From Cyclobacteriaceae bacterium (GTDB lineage: Bacteria; Bacteroidota; Bacteroidia; Cytophagales; Cyclobacteriaceae), in assembly GCA_019694875.1 (NCBI GenBank), contig JAIBBC010000003.1:922469-986468 (forward strand): DNA of 64,000 nucleotides. The letters are read 5' to 3'. Shown one piece after another: positions 24,915-34,487 of this stretch. A model generated the notes under the pieces. The model was not told the DNA's origin. It saw only the letters and a list, made by a program, of their open reading frames with translations, and ran no database searches. The number at the start of each line of letters is the position of its first letter. The stretch's first letter is position 1. The translations under genes and the position numbers were made by a program.

Positions 24915-25529
24915 ATGGCAAAAAAGATCAAACCGGAAGAACAGATTTCAACGGAGGAAAAAATCAAGGAGGCGGCCCGTACCGTGTTCATGAAAAAAGG
25001 TTTCTCGGCTACGCGTACGCGCGATATCGCGGATGAAGCCGGCATTAACCTGGCACTGCTTAACTATTATTTCCGCAGCAAGGAGAAATTGTTCGAACTG
25101 GTGATGATGGAAAAATTTCAGGCGTTCTTCGGGGTGATCTTTCCAATTCTGAATGATCCTTCCACTACGCTTGAGAGAAAAGTTGAGTTGATTGCTGACC
25201 AATATATCACGCTGCTGACGGAAAATCCCGATCTGCCTATTTTTATCCTGAGCGAGATCCGCACCAATGCCGACCGCATGGTAGCCAGCGTACGCCTCGA
25301 TAAAATCCTGGCAGAGTCGCAATTCGTGAAACAGCTTCATGAACGCAGACCTGATATGCACTCGGTACAACTGATCATGAGCATTTTAGGACTGGTTGTT
25401 TTTCCGTTTCTCATGCGTCCGTTACTCATGCAGACCGGCAACGCTGACACAAAAATATTTAACGCGATGATGAATGAACGCAAGCAATGGATTCCGAAGT
25501 GGTTCGATTCCATCCTGAACGCCAAATAA
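24915..25529 (+). CDS. TetR/AcrR-family transcriptional regulator
   Basis: This 204-residue repressor has the N-terminal TetR helix-turn-helix at about 20-60 (EAARTVFMKKGFSATRTRDIADEAG, then the recognition part LALLNYYFRSKEKLF). The C-terminal ligand domain fits the AcrR class with a C-terminal WIPKWFDSIL helix. I use the ATG at 24915; an in-frame TTG at 24906 also exists. It is the first gene before a TolC-HlyD-ABC efflux operon in the same orientation, resembling the CecR-YbhGFSR layout. Matching palindromes before tetR and tolC point to autoregulation and control of efflux. Confidence 0.92.
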   Translation: MAKKIKPEEQISTEEKIKEAARTVFMKKGFSATRTRDIADEAGINLALLNYYFRSKEKLFELVMMEKFQAFFGVIFPILNDPSTTLERKVELIADQYITLLTENPDLPIFILSEIRTNADRMVASVRLDKILAESQFVKQLHERRPDMHSVQLIMSILGLVVFPFLMRPLLMQTGNADTKIFNAMMNERKQWIPKWFDSILNAK

Positions 25530-25546
25530 ATTTTTTTGCATAAATA

Positions 25547-25562
25547 TTAAACAAATGATTAA
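25547..25562. promoter_or_regulatory. Candidate TetR operator upstream of the efflux operon
   Basis: TTAAACAAATGATTAA has the same TTAANCANNTGNTTAA symmetry as the site at 24845 and differs from it at only two central positions. It sits between the tetR stop and the tolC start, close enough to the start to block transcription initiation. Confidence 0.6.
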
Positions 25563-25585
25563 AACAATATTTTAATATAACTACG

Positions 25586-26842
25586 ATGAAAACCAAACTC
25601 CTGCTTCTCCTTTTACTCGCAACCGGTGCACTGCAGGCCCAATCGCTCACGATTGAAACATGTTATGCACTTGCAGCAGAGAATTATCCGCTCGTGAAAC
25701 AGCGCGAGCTGCTAACCAAAAGCAATGAATACACGCTTCAGAACTTATCGAAGGGATACCTGCCGCAGCTTATCATTGCCGGTCAGGCAACGTATCAATC
25801 GGAAGTTACCCAGGTTCCGATCAGCCTGCCCGGCATGAACATCCCCACGCTTAGCAAAGATCAGTATAAATTTTATGGTGAAGTCAACCAAACGCTCTTC
25901 GATGGTGGTGTGATCAAACAGCAAAAACTTACGCAGCAATCCAACCTGGAAGTAGAGCAGCAAAAGCTTGAGGTTGAACTGTACAAAATCAAAGAACGGG
26001 TAAATCAGTTATTCTTCGGTATTCTGTTGGTCGATGAACAAATTCGTCAGACGGAATTATTGAAGCAGGACATTAACCTTGGCTTGAAGAAAACAGAAGC
26101 CGCAATCGCGAACGGCACAGCATTCAAAAGCAGCGCTGACGTACTTAAAGCGGAGTTATTGAATGCCGATCAGCGAACAACCGAGTTAAAAGCGGGACGC
26201 ATCGCTTACGCGGAAATGCTGGGGATGTTTATTAATCGTCAGCTGGATGCGACAGTAACGCTTGAAAAACCGAAAGCACTGGTTGTATCACCAGAAATCA
26301 ACCGTCCCGAAATCACGCTGTATGAATCGCAAAACAAAACGATCGATGCGCAATATAAAATGCTCACGGCCCGCAACCTCCCAAAATTAAACTTGTTTGT
26401 TCAGGGCGGTTACGGCCGGCCGGCACTGAACATGCTCAGCAATGATTTTGAAGCATACTACATCGGTGGCGTGCGCCTAAACTGGTCATTGAGCGGACTG
26501 TACACACTCAGGAAAGACAAAGCGCTTCTCGACCTGAACCGTAAGACGATTGCCGTGCAGAAAGAAACGTTCCTGTTCAATACAAACTACACGCTGCGTC
26601 AGCAAAGCGCTGAACTAAATAAATACAGTGAACTGCTGACCAGCGACAGCGATATTATCGCGCTACGCACCCGTGTTAAACAAACCGCTTCCGTGCAACT
26701 CGAGAATGGTGTGATCACGTCAAATGATTATCTGCGGGAAGTAAATGCGGAAGACAAAGCACGTCAGAACAAAATTGTACACGAAATTCAACTGCTGATG
26801 GCACAGTACGCCCGGCAAACCACAACCGGAAATTCACTTTAA
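25586..26842 (+). CDS. TolC-family outer-membrane efflux protein
   Basis: This 418-residue protein has a signal peptide (LLLLLLLATGALQA) and the two internally repeated OEP domains with long coiled-coil helices, for example QTLFDGGVIKQQKLTQQSNLEV and QTASVQLENGVITSNDYL, the latter being the usual TolC repeat motif. It should form the trimeric outer-membrane duct for the adaptor and ABC pump encoded directly downstream. The next gene starts 28 bp after its stop. Confidence 0.93.
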   Translation: MKTKLLLLLLLATGALQAQSLTIETCYALAAENYPLVKQRELLTKSNEYTLQNLSKGYLPQLIIAGQATYQSEVTQVPISLPGMNIPTLSKDQYKFYGEVNQTLFDGGVIKQQKLTQQSNLEVEQQKLEVELYKIKERVNQLFFGILLVDEQIRQTELLKQDINLGLKKTEAAIANGTAFKSSADVLKAELLNADQRTTELKAGRIAYAEMLGMFINRQLDATVTLEKPKALVVSPEINRPEITLYESQNKTIDAQYKMLTARNLPKLNLFVQGGYGRPALNMLSNDFEAYYIGGVRLNWSLSGLYTLRKDKALLDLNRKTIAVQKETFLFNTNYTLRQQSAELNKYSELLTSDSDIIALRTRVKQTASVQLENGVITSNDYLREVNAEDKARQNKIVHEIQLLMAQYARQTTTGNSL

Positions 26843-26870
26843 ATCAAACCCCATTAAAAATAGAATCAAC

Positions 26871-27773
26871 ATGAAAAAGTTAGTAATCCTTTTCGCAGCG
26901 TTTATTGCAGGCTGCGCAGGTGGCGAAATCAAATACGATGCCTCAGGAACATTTGAAGCCGTTGAAACAATCGTATCGGCAGAAGCCAATGGCATTATCA
27001 AAAAATTCACGGTACAAGAAGGTCAGGAACTAAAGGCCGATCAGGTAGTAGGATATGTTGACAGCGTTCAGCTGTACCTGAAAAAGAAACAACTGGAAGC
27101 ACAAATTGCTGCCGTGCTCAGCAAAAAGCCAAACATTGCCACACAAATTGCCTCGCTTCAGGAACAACTTCGCCAGGCACAGCGGGAGCAACAGCGCGTT
27201 GAGAATCTCTTAAAAGCAGACGCTGCCACGAAAAAGCAATTTGACGATGCCAACGCACAGGTTGAGATCATCAAAAAACAGATCGCTGCTCAAGAATCTT
27301 CTTTGGGTATCACATCGAAAAGCCTGAATGAAGAAAGCGGGCCGCTTACGGTTCAGATCGCACAGCTTGAAGACCAACTCGCGAAATGCAAGATCGTTAA
27401 CGAAGTGAATGGTACGGTATTAACCAAATATGCCGAGCCGAACGAGATGGCAGCAGTGGGCAAGCCGCTGTACAAAATTGCAGACCTTTCCGAAATCCTT
27501 TTGCGTGCGTATGTAACGGGTGATCAGCTTCCGACTATAAAAATCGGACAACAGGTAACGGTACTGATCGATGCCCCTGAAAATTCCTACAAAGAATATC
27601 CGGGTGAAATTCAGTGGATCAGCAGCAAAGCTGAGTTTACTCCAAAAACAATCCAAACAAAAGACGAACGCGCTAACCTCGTGTATGCCGTTAAAATCCG
27701 CGTGAAGAATGACGGGCTGATCAAAATCGGCATGTATGGAGAAGTAAAACTTGCAGCCGGCACTTCTAAATAA
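26871..27773 (+). CDS. HlyD-family periplasmic adaptor lipoprotein
   Basis: A 300-residue membrane-fusion protein. The N-terminus carries a lipobox (FIAGCAG, lipid on Cys15), a biotinyl-lipoyl half (VSAEANGIIKKFTVQEGQELKADQVVGYVD), a long alpha-hairpin (about 70-165) and the second lipoyl half (CKIVNEVNGTVLTKYAEPNEM), then a beta-barrel domain. It should bridge the TolC duct and the ABC-2 pump. It resembles YbhG. The ATPase gene begins 7 bp later. Confidence 0.92.
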   Translation: MKKLVILFAAFIAGCAGGEIKYDASGTFEAVETIVSAEANGIIKKFTVQEGQELKADQVVGYVDSVQLYLKKKQLEAQIAAVLSKKPNIATQIASLQEQLRQAQREQQRVENLLKADAATKKQFDDANAQVEIIKKQIAAQESSLGITSKSLNEESGPLTVQIAQLEDQLAKCKIVNEVNGTVLTKYAEPNEMAAVGKPLYKIADLSEILLRAYVTGDQLPTIKIGQQVTVLIDAPENSYKEYPGEIQWISSKAEFTPKTIQTKDERANLVYAVKIRVKNDGLIKIGMYGEVKLAAGTSK

Positions 27774-27780
27774 AAAAGGT

Positions 27781-28692
27781 ATGTACGCGGTTAAGCTCAA
27801 CAACCTCACGAAAGTTTACGGCAAAGACAAGACCGTAGCTGTCGACAATGTTTCGCTAACAGTTGAGAAAGGTGAACTGTTCGGCCTGATTGGTCCCGAT
27901 GGGGCAGGTAAAACCAGCATCTTCAGAATGCTGACTACCCTTCTGCTGCCGGATGGCGGAAGCGCTACCGTTGACGGATACGATATTGTGAAAGATTACC
28001 CGTATATCCGCAGTACGGTCGGCTACATGCCCGGAAAGTTCTCGCTCTACCCTGATCTTACGGTCGAAGAAAATCTCAGCTTCTTCGCTACCGTGTTTGG
28101 CACAACCATCGAAGAGAACTATCACCTGATCAAAGACATTTATATCCAGATCGAAAAGTTCAAGCACCGCAGAGCCGGAAAATTGTCGGGAGGTATGAAA
28201 CAAAAGCTGGCGCTATGCTGCGCGCTCATTCACAAGCCCACCGTCTTATTCCTCGATGAACCCACCACAGGAGTTGATCCGGTGTCGCGGAAAGAATTCT
28301 GGGAAATGCTGAAACGCCTCAAGGAGCAAGGCATCACCATCATGGTTTCAACACCGTACATGGATGAAGCCACCTTGTGTGACCGCATTGCGCTGATCGA
28401 TCAGGGAAAAATACTTTCAATTGAAACTCCGGAAAATATCATCGACTCGTATCCCGACAAGCTATATGCTGTGAAAGCGGAAAATATGTATGCTCTGTTA
28501 AAGACGATCAGTTCATACGATCGCGCTGCCGACAGCTATGCATTTGGTGAATACGCACATGTATCGTTCCGCGAGGCGATTAATGAAGATGTTGTAAAAA
28601 GTTATCTGCAGGAAAAAGGCCTCACGGGAATCGAACTGAAGCCGATTCACGCTACCATTGAAGACTGCTTCATCAATCTGTTAAGAAAGTAA
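27781..28692 (+). CDS. ABC transporter ATPase (YbhF N-half-like)
   Basis: This 303-residue ATPase starts at ATG 27781, just after the adaptor stop. It has Walker A GPDGAGKTS (38-46), signature LSGGM (135-139) and Walker B TVLFLDEP (154-161). The Asp in place of Asn in Walker A is typical of the first ATPase half of YbhF-type drug exporters. The last roughly 75 residues form the usual C-terminal extension of the family. It probably pairs with the next ATPase as a heterodimer. Confidence 0.92.
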   Translation: MYAVKLNNLTKVYGKDKTVAVDNVSLTVEKGELFGLIGPDGAGKTSIFRMLTTLLLPDGGSATVDGYDIVKDYPYIRSTVGYMPGKFSLYPDLTVEENLSFFATVFGTTIEENYHLIKDIYIQIEKFKHRRAGKLSGGMKQKLALCCALIHKPTVLFLDEPTTGVDPVSRKEFWEMLKRLKEQGITIMVSTPYMDEATLCDRIALIDQGKILSIETPENIIDSYPDKLYAVKAENMYALLKTISSYDRAADSYAFGEYAHVSFREAINEDVVKSYLQEKGLTGIELKPIHATIEDCFINLLRK

Positions 28693-28693
28693 T

Positions 28694-29434
28694 ATGCAGG
28701 ACGTTGTTATAAAAACCGACAACCTTACCAAACGCTTTGGCGATTTCGTGGCGGCCAATGCAATAACATTCGAAGTTTACAAAGGCGAAATTTTCGGTTT
28801 CCTCGGTGCGAACGGTGCCGGAAAAACCACGGCCATGCGCATGCTGTGTGGCCTGTCAAAGCCGTCCTCCGGCAATGCTACTATAGCAGGCTATGATGTG
28901 TATCGCGAAACCGAAGAAATCAAGAAGAACATTGGCTACATGAGCCAGAAATTCTCTTTGTATGAAGATCTTACTGTGCTGGAAAACATCCGGTTCTTCG
29001 GTGGCATCTACGGGCTTACCAACAATCAACTTAAAACGAAAAGTGAAGAATTGATTGAACGCCTGGGGTTGGAAAGTGAAGCAAAAAAACTTGTCGGGTC
29101 ACTTCCGTTAGGCTGGAAACAAAAGCTCTCGTTTTCAGTTGCTGTTTTGCACGAACCCAAAATCGTCTTTCTTGATGAACCAACCGGTGGTGTTGATCCG
29201 GTTACACGCAGACAGTTTTGGGATTTGATTTACGCAGCCGCAGAAAATGGCGTAACGATCTTCGTGACCACGCACTACATGGATGAAGCAGAATATTGCA
29301 ACCGGATTTCCATCATGGTTGATGGCAAAGTTGAAGCACTTGACAGTCCGACACAACTAAAAAGAAATTTTAACGCAAGCTCGATGGATGAAGTGTTTTA
29401 CCAACTCGCCCGGGGCGCTAAACGCGGAGATTAG
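28694..29434 (+). CDS. ABC transporter ATPase (YbhF C-half-like)
   Basis: A 246-residue ATPase, one base after the preceding gene. Walker A is GANGAGKTT (38-46) and Walker B IVFLDEPTGG (157-166). The signature motif is replaced by LPLGW (137-141), as in the second half of YbhF. In enterobacteria YbhF fuses both halves; here they are separate genes, and a heterodimer is inferred. The permease ATG lies one base after the stop. Confidence 0.92.
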   Translation: MQDVVIKTDNLTKRFGDFVAANAITFEVYKGEIFGFLGANGAGKTTAMRMLCGLSKPSSGNATIAGYDVYRETEEIKKNIGYMSQKFSLYEDLTVLENIRFFGGIYGLTNNQLKTKSEELIERLGLESEAKKLVGSLPLGWKQKLSFSVAVLHEPKIVFLDEPTGGVDPVTRRQFWDLIYAAAENGVTIFVTTHYMDEAEYCNRISIMVDGKVEALDSPTQLKRNFNASSMDEVFYQLARGAKRGD

Positions 29435-29435
29435 T

Positions 29436-30542
29436 ATGAAACAATTTATAACATTCGTTCGAAAGGAATTTGCACACGTGCTCCGCGACCGGAAAACGTT
29501 ATTAATCCTTTTCGGGATGCCGGTAATGCAGATTCTGATTTTCGGTTTTGCACTCACCAATGAAGTGAAGAACTCAGCCATCGTGGTCGTTGACTACGCA
29601 CAGGATGAAGCTTCGCAGAAATTAATCAGTCGCATTGAAGCCAGCCGGTACTTTGAAGTAAGCAAATCAGCGGCTGATCACAATCAGATTGAGGAATCTT
29701 TCAAAGAAGGTAAAGTAAAGCTGGCGCTGATCTTTCCGCAGAATTTCTATTCTGATTTAATGCACCAGAACAAGGCGCAGATTCAGATTATTACCGATGC
29801 CACCGATCCAAATACGGCCAATACTTTAGCCAACTATGTTACCGCAATTATTCAGGACTATCAGGCTGATCTTAATCAAAACGCTTCACTTCCCTACCGC
29901 ATCATTCCCGAAACAAAAATGCTGTACAATCCGCAGCTTAAAAGTGTTCACGGATTTGTACCCGGTGTTATGGCACTCGTACTGATGCTGGTTTGTGTTA
30001 TGATGACTGCCGTATCAATCGTGCGTGAAAAGGAAATGGGTACAATGGAAATTCTGTTGGTATCGCCCTTCAAGCCGCTGCTTGTTATCCTCTCGAAAGC
30101 GGTGCCATATCTTATCCTCTCATTGATCAACGTTGCATCGATCCTGTGCCTGAGTGTATTTGTGCTTGATCTTCCCGTGAACGGAAGTCTGCTCCTGCTC
30201 TTTGCCGAAAGCACGCTATTCATCATCACGTGTTTAACGATTGGGATTTTCATTTCCGTAAGAACGGCATCCCAGCAGGTGGCCATGCTGATCTCACTGA
30301 TGGGTATGATGCTGCCGACTATTTTATTCAGCGGCTTTATGTTCCCGATCGAGAACATGCCGAAAGTATTGCAAGTCATCACCAACATTGTACCGGCAAA
30401 ATGGTACTACATAATCGTTAAATCGATCATGATCAAAGGTCTGGGCTTTTCAGCCATCTGGAAGGAAACGCTCATTCTGGCAGGAATGACACTGTTTTTG
30501 TTGATTGTGAGCTTAAAGAATTTTAAAATCCGCTTAGCATGA
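29436..30542 (+). CDS. ABC-2 type permease (YbhS-like)
   Basis: This 368-residue membrane protein starts at ATG 29436. The first transmembrane segment (LLILFGMPVMQILIFGFAL) is followed by a large periplasmic domain of about 140 residues and five C-terminal segments, the ABC2_membrane_3 plan. The conserved cytoplasmic loop VREKEMGTMEILLVSPFKP is present. Overlap with the next permease is 4 bp (ATGA). Confidence 0.92.
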   Translation: MKQFITFVRKEFAHVLRDRKTLLILFGMPVMQILIFGFALTNEVKNSAIVVVDYAQDEASQKLISRIEASRYFEVSKSAADHNQIEESFKEGKVKLALIFPQNFYSDLMHQNKAQIQIITDATDPNTANTLANYVTAIIQDYQADLNQNASLPYRIIPETKMLYNPQLKSVHGFVPGVMALVLMLVCVMMTAVSIVREKEMGTMEILLVSPFKPLLVILSKAVPYLILSLINVASILCLSVFVLDLPVNGSLLLLFAESTLFIITCLTIGIFISVRTASQQVAMLISLMGMMLPTILFSGFMFPIENMPKVLQVITNIVPAKWYYIIVKSIMIKGLGFSAIWKETLILAGMTLFLLIVSLKNFKIRLA

Positions 30543-31657
30543 GAACGGTAAGATTTTTATTGCAAAAAGAATTCCGGCAGATTTTCCGCAACAAAGCCAT
30601 CATCGCCATGATCTGCGTAATGCCGGTGGTACAGTTGGCGGTGTTGCCCTGGGCAGCCGACTATGAAGTGAAGAACGTTAACCTCGCGGTAGTCGATCAC
30701 GATCATTCAACATTTTCACAGCAACTTGTACAAACCGTTACCGCGTCAGGTTACTTCAGGCTCACAGGCTATAATGATTCATACGATGAGGCCATGCGGC
30801 TGGTGGAAGGCGATCAAGCCGATCTGATTCTGGAAATCCCTTCAGGCTTCGAACGCAACCTCGTGCGCGAAAATCAGCAAAAGCTCTTTGTAGCAGTAAA
30901 TGCCATCAACGGAACGAAAGCCAATCTGGGCGGAGCCTATCTCGCGGAGATTATTAAAAACTACAACCAGACTATCCGTACCGAACTTGTTACAGGTGTT
31001 ACCGGTGAATCGATCCACGCGATTGAAGTCACCTCATCCAACTGGTTTAACCCGCTCATGAACTATAAATTCTTTATGGTTCCCGGCATCCTCGCGATAC
31101 TGATAACCATGGTGGGTGGCTTCTTATCCGCATTGAACATTGTAAAAGAAAAGGAAGTGGGAACAATCGAACAGATCAACGTAACGCCCATCCGGAAGCA
31201 TCACTTCATTCTTGGCAAACTCATACCATTCTGGGTTTTGGGAAACGTGGTGTTTACGCTCGGGTTAATCGTATCGTGGCTGATCTATGGCATTGTACCG
31301 GAAGGAAACCTCGCAGTTCTATACCTGTTCATTGCCATTTACCTGGTTTCCGTGTTAGGTTTCGGGTTGCTGGTTTCTACCTTCTGCGAAACCCAGCAGC
31401 AAGCAATGTTTATCATGTTCTTTTTCATGATGCTGTTCATTTTGCTGGGCGGATTGTTCACGTCTATCGACAGCATGCCCGAGTGGGCAAAAACGGTAAC
31501 CCGGTTTAATCCCGTGCGTTACCTGATTGAAGTGATGCGCATGGTCATCCTGAAGGGCAGTGAAATAAAAAATGTCGTGGCACACCTGATCATCGTAACG
31601 CTGTTTGCCATCGGGTTGAACGCTCTGGCAATCCTCAACTACAAAAAAACTTCCTGA
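30539..31657 (+). CDS. ABC-2 type permease (YbhR-like)
   Basis: A 372-residue permease paralogous to the preceding gene: FRNKAIIAMICVMPVVQLAVLPWAA as first segment, periplasmic domain, then VKEKEVGTIEQINVTPIRK before five more segments. The two permeases probably form the heterodimeric channel of the pump. This is the last gene of the efflux operon; a 96-bp gap follows. Confidence 0.92.
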   Translation: MRTVRFLLQKEFRQIFRNKAIIAMICVMPVVQLAVLPWAADYEVKNVNLAVVDHDHSTFSQQLVQTVTASGYFRLTGYNDSYDEAMRLVEGDQADLILEIPSGFERNLVRENQQKLFVAVNAINGTKANLGGAYLAEIIKNYNQTIRTELVTGVTGESIHAIEVTSSNWFNPLMNYKFFMVPGILAILITMVGGFLSALNIVKEKEVGTIEQINVTPIRKHHFILGKLIPFWVLGNVVFTLGLIVSWLIYGIVPEGNLAVLYLFIAIYLVSVLGFGLLVSTFCETQQQAMFIMFFFMMLFILLGGLFTSIDSMPEWAKTVTRFNPVRYLIEVMRMVILKGSEIKNVVAHLIIVTLFAIGLNALAILNYKKTS

Positions 31658-31698
31658 TCCATATTTTACCATTCAACAATTCCCTTTCCTGTAAAAAG

Positions 31699-31730
31699 TT
31701 TGTATGAGCTGCTTTTTTATTCCTATTTTG
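31699..31730 (+). promoter_or_regulatory. Candidate promoter for the serine hydrolase gene
   Basis: TTTG (31699-31702) and TATTTTG (31724-31730) are separated by 21 bp, the spacing expected for Bacteroidota -33/-7 elements; the -7 is one T short of TAnnTTTG. The ATG follows at 31754. Confidence 0.4.
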
Positions 31731-31753
31731 AGTAATATCAAAACACTTTCCGG

Positions 31754-32872
31754 ATGAAAAAGTTAATCAACTTTCTCTTTGTTACGTGCCTGAGTTCGTT
31801 CCCGATTTTTGCGCAGACAAATATCGATCACATTAAAACCGTATTACAGCAAAAAATCGACTCCGTGCGGCAAGCGGTTGATATTCCCTCTATGGCATTT
31901 AGCTGCATTCTGCCATCGGGTGAACAAATCACGGTGTCGTCAGGGATGAAGTCAGAACAACGCATGCTCGCAGGCAGTACCGGAAAAACTTTTTTCGCAT
32001 CGCTTGCGCTGAAGTTGGTTAAAGAAGGGAAACTCTCGCTGGACGAAAAAGTGTCGCGCTACCTCGGTAAAGAGCCCTGGTATTCGAAAGTGCAGAATAC
32101 TGAAACAATCACAATCCGCATGCTGATGAATCACACCACCGGGATTGAGGAATATTACGGATTGGGAAACTTTATTGAAACTTGTATCGGTAATCCCGAC
32201 AAACAATGGACTCCAGAAGAATGTATCAGCTACACGCTGGGGCGGCCTCCCCTGTTCGCAGCCGGTACGGATTGGGGTTATGCCGATACCAACTATCTGA
32301 TTCTTGGATTGGTGATTCAGTCGATCACCAAAAAAGATGCGTACAAACAAATCGATGAATATTTCATCAAACCGAACAAACTTACCGCAACAGAACCGTC
32401 AGTTAAACGCGATCTGAAAGACCTTGTCACCGGAGTATGTGGTCCGCAAACTCCGTTTAAACTTACAGGCCCGGTATTAGTTGATGGCAAAATGCAGATC
32501 AATCCGCAAATGGAATGGGCCGGTGGCGGCTACATCTCCAACACCATCGACCTTGCACGCTGGGCGAGGATTTATTACGATGGCGCAGCACTCTCCGATG
32601 AAATACGCAAACAACAGCGAACAGGCGTACCCGCAAAAACCGGAAAGAATCATCAATACGGCTTCGGCATGCAAATCCGTCCTTCTGCATTGGGAATGAG
32701 CTATGGCCATGGCGGCTGGTTTCCAGGCTACCTGACGGAAATGGACTACTTCCCCGACAAAAATATTTCGGTTGCCGTACAGCTTTCGACCGATGATTTT
32801 CAGAAGCTCAAGCGTGCTCCCCGCTTTTTTGAAATGTTCTTCGCAACAGAAGTTTCAAAATATCTAAATTAA
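31754..32872 (+). CDS. Serine hydrolase of the class C beta-lactamase/penicillin-binding family
   Basis: This 372-residue exported protein has a signal peptide ending IFAQ. Catalytic motifs of the beta-lactamase (PF00144) fold are SxxK as Ser75-Thr-Gly-Lys78, YxN-like Tyr176-Ala-Asp178 in WGYADTNYL, and HxG-type His319-Gly-Gly in YGHGGWFPGY. Family members include D-aminopeptidases, esterases and peptidoglycan-related enzymes, so true beta-lactamase activity is unlikely. The following esterase gene starts 4 bp after its stop, which indicates an operon. Confidence 0.88.
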   Translation: MKKLINFLFVTCLSSFPIFAQTNIDHIKTVLQQKIDSVRQAVDIPSMAFSCILPSGEQITVSSGMKSEQRMLAGSTGKTFFASLALKLVKEGKLSLDEKVSRYLGKEPWYSKVQNTETITIRMLMNHTTGIEEYYGLGNFIETCIGNPDKQWTPEECISYTLGRPPLFAAGTDWGYADTNYLILGLVIQSITKKDAYKQIDEYFIKPNKLTATEPSVKRDLKDLVTGVCGPQTPFKLTGPVLVDGKMQINPQMEWAGGGYISNTIDLARWARIYYDGAALSDEIRKQQRTGVPAKTGKNHQYGFGMQIRPSALGMSYGHGGWFPGYLTEMDYFPDKNISVAVQLSTDDFQKLKRAPRFFEMFFATEVSKYLN

Positions 32873-32876
32873 CTGC

Positions 32877-33776
32877 ATGAAAAGGCTTTCTTTTTTGGTC
32901 GCGGTGACCGCGATCGCAATTTGTTTGCATGCACAGGTGCCAGCCAATTTTTTGGGAACGATTAAACGCGTTGACTCATTCGCTTCTAAATACGTAGCAG
33001 CACGAACGATTGCCGTTTGGTTACCGGAAGGCTATGATTCGACTAAACGCTACCCCGTATTGTACATGCACGATGGTCAGAACCTGTTCGACAGCACGGT
33101 CACATTTAACCATCAGGAGTGGAAAGTTGATGAAACCATTACGCAACTGATCCGCGAAAAGCGAATGCGCCCGTGTATTGTGGTAGCTATCTGGAACACA
33201 GGCATGACGCGCTGGAACGAATACTTTCCACAAAAAGCTGTGACGTATTTCTCAGGGCCCGACATGAATACATTCACCACGCTGTATTTGAAAACTCCGC
33301 TTGTCGCGGATGACTACCTGAAATTTTTAGTGAAAGAACTAAAACCCTTTATCGATAAAACTTTTCTCACATTATCTGATCGCGACAATACCTTCATTGC
33401 CGGATCAAGCATGGGCGGATTGATTTCCTTGTATGCGATGTGCGAATATCCCAAAGTATTTGGTGGTGCTGCTTGCATTTCCACACACTGGATCGGGGGC
33501 TGGCCTCCGGTAGTGGAATACATCCCGAACGGGTTCTACCAGTATTTCAGAGCAAACCTGCCGTCACCGAAAACACATAAAGTTTATTTCGATTACGGAA
33601 CAGAAACGCTTGATCAGTACTACAAACCTTATCAGGCGGGAATCGACAAGATAATGATGGAAAAGGGTTATACATCAGCCAACTGGATGACGAAAGAATT
33701 TCCGGGTGAGAACCACTCCGAAAAATCGTGGAACAAACGGTTCAATATCCCGCTGGAGTTCTTGTTCGGAAAATAA
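32877..33776 (+). CDS. Secreted alpha/beta-hydrolase of the putative esterase (PF00756) family
   Basis: A 299-residue protein with a signal peptide (VAVTAIAICLHAQ). The esterase D/enterochelin-esterase-like fold is shown by LPEGYDSTKRYPVLYMHDGQNLF, the nucleophile elbow AGSSMGG (Ser178) and a C-terminal His280 in GENHSEKSW. The substrate is unknown; relatives hydrolyse siderophore or sugar esters. Likely co-transcribed with the preceding serine hydrolase. Confidence 0.88.
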   Translation: MKRLSFLVAVTAIAICLHAQVPANFLGTIKRVDSFASKYVAARTIAVWLPEGYDSTKRYPVLYMHDGQNLFDSTVTFNHQEWKVDETITQLIREKRMRPCIVVAIWNTGMTRWNEYFPQKAVTYFSGPDMNTFTTLYLKTPLVADDYLKFLVKELKPFIDKTFLTLSDRDNTFIAGSSMGGLISLYAMCEYPKVFGGAACISTHWIGGWPPVVEYIPNGFYQYFRANLPSPKTHKVYFDYGTETLDQYYKPYQAGIDKIMMEKGYTSANWMTKEFPGENHSEKSWNKRFNIPLEFLFGK

Positions 33777-34376
33777 TCAGGCGATCTTAAGTTCAGCCAT
33801 CCGGTTCTTTAAGCTTTGCAATTCACGCGAGAGTTTGATGTTCTTTTCAACAGCTACATGCTTGTAGTCTTCAAACTCTTTATACAAGTCATCACTTACT
33901 TTCTTGCTTTCGCGAGATGACTTGAAGGCCATCCGGCTGATTACGAACAATACACCCGCCAGAATCAGCAATCCGATGATCACGGTAGTTACGAAGGTTA
34001 CAAACCCCTCTTTGGAGAACGACATTCCAAATGCATTGATGTTGGCCACATTTGAAGCAAGTTCCTTTTTTTCGTTTTCGGTTGTGGTGACCTGTTGCTT
34101 AAGCGTTTCGATTTCCGCAGCCTGGCTTTTTGCCAGCACAATACCCTGATTGATAGCCGCTCGTTTGGATTTCAGCGAATCCTCCACAATCCGCCAGAAC
34201 TGATCCATTTCATACAGCTTCACCATACGGAAGCCATTGATCACATCAAGGTCACTTTTCAAATGAGCGTATTGTTGTCGCAACGTTTGCGGGCCTGCGG
34301 GCTCGGGCTGGAGAGATTGAGCAGATAAAACGGAGATTGAAGCAACCAGACAAAGCAATACAACACAGAATCTCAT
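33777..34376 (-). CDS. Coiled-coil membrane protein with signal peptide, unknown
   Basis: A protein of 199 residues with a signal peptide (CVVLLCLVASISVLSA), a helical region with heptad-like content (residues 60-115), a single transmembrane segment around 133-152 (VTTVIIGLLILAGVLFVIS) and a charged C-terminal coiled coil. It ends one base from the stop of the convergent esterase gene. No family recognised; a membrane scaffold role would fit the architecture. Confidence 0.6.
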   Translation of the reverse strand: MRFCVVLLCLVASISVLSAQSLQPEPAGPQTLRQQYAHLKSDLDVINGFRMVKLYEMDQFWRIVEDSLKSKRAAINQGIVLAKSQAAEIETLKQQVTTTENEKKELASNVANINAFGMSFSKEGFVTFVTTVIIGLLILAGVLFVISRMAFKSSRESKKVSDDLYKEFEDYKHVAVEKNIKLSRELQSLKNRMAELKIA

Positions 34377-34487
34377 AGCGGTAGGTTTTAGAATTCAAAC
34401 GTAAGGCAACCGCAAACATTCAAAAACCAAAACACGATAAGCCGAATGAGAAACCGATTGATTGTTAAATGTACCGATATACGGTAA

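Noticed and set aside
25500-25512. tRNA T-arm-like GGTTCGATTC
   Set aside because: It is inside the tetR coding end, and no acceptor or anticodon stem can be folded around it.
31754-32872. Antibiotic-resistance beta-lactamase
   Set aside because: The SxxK/YxN/HxG motifs show only the general serine-hydrolase family, and YAD replaces YxN; no evidence for beta-lactam hydrolysis.
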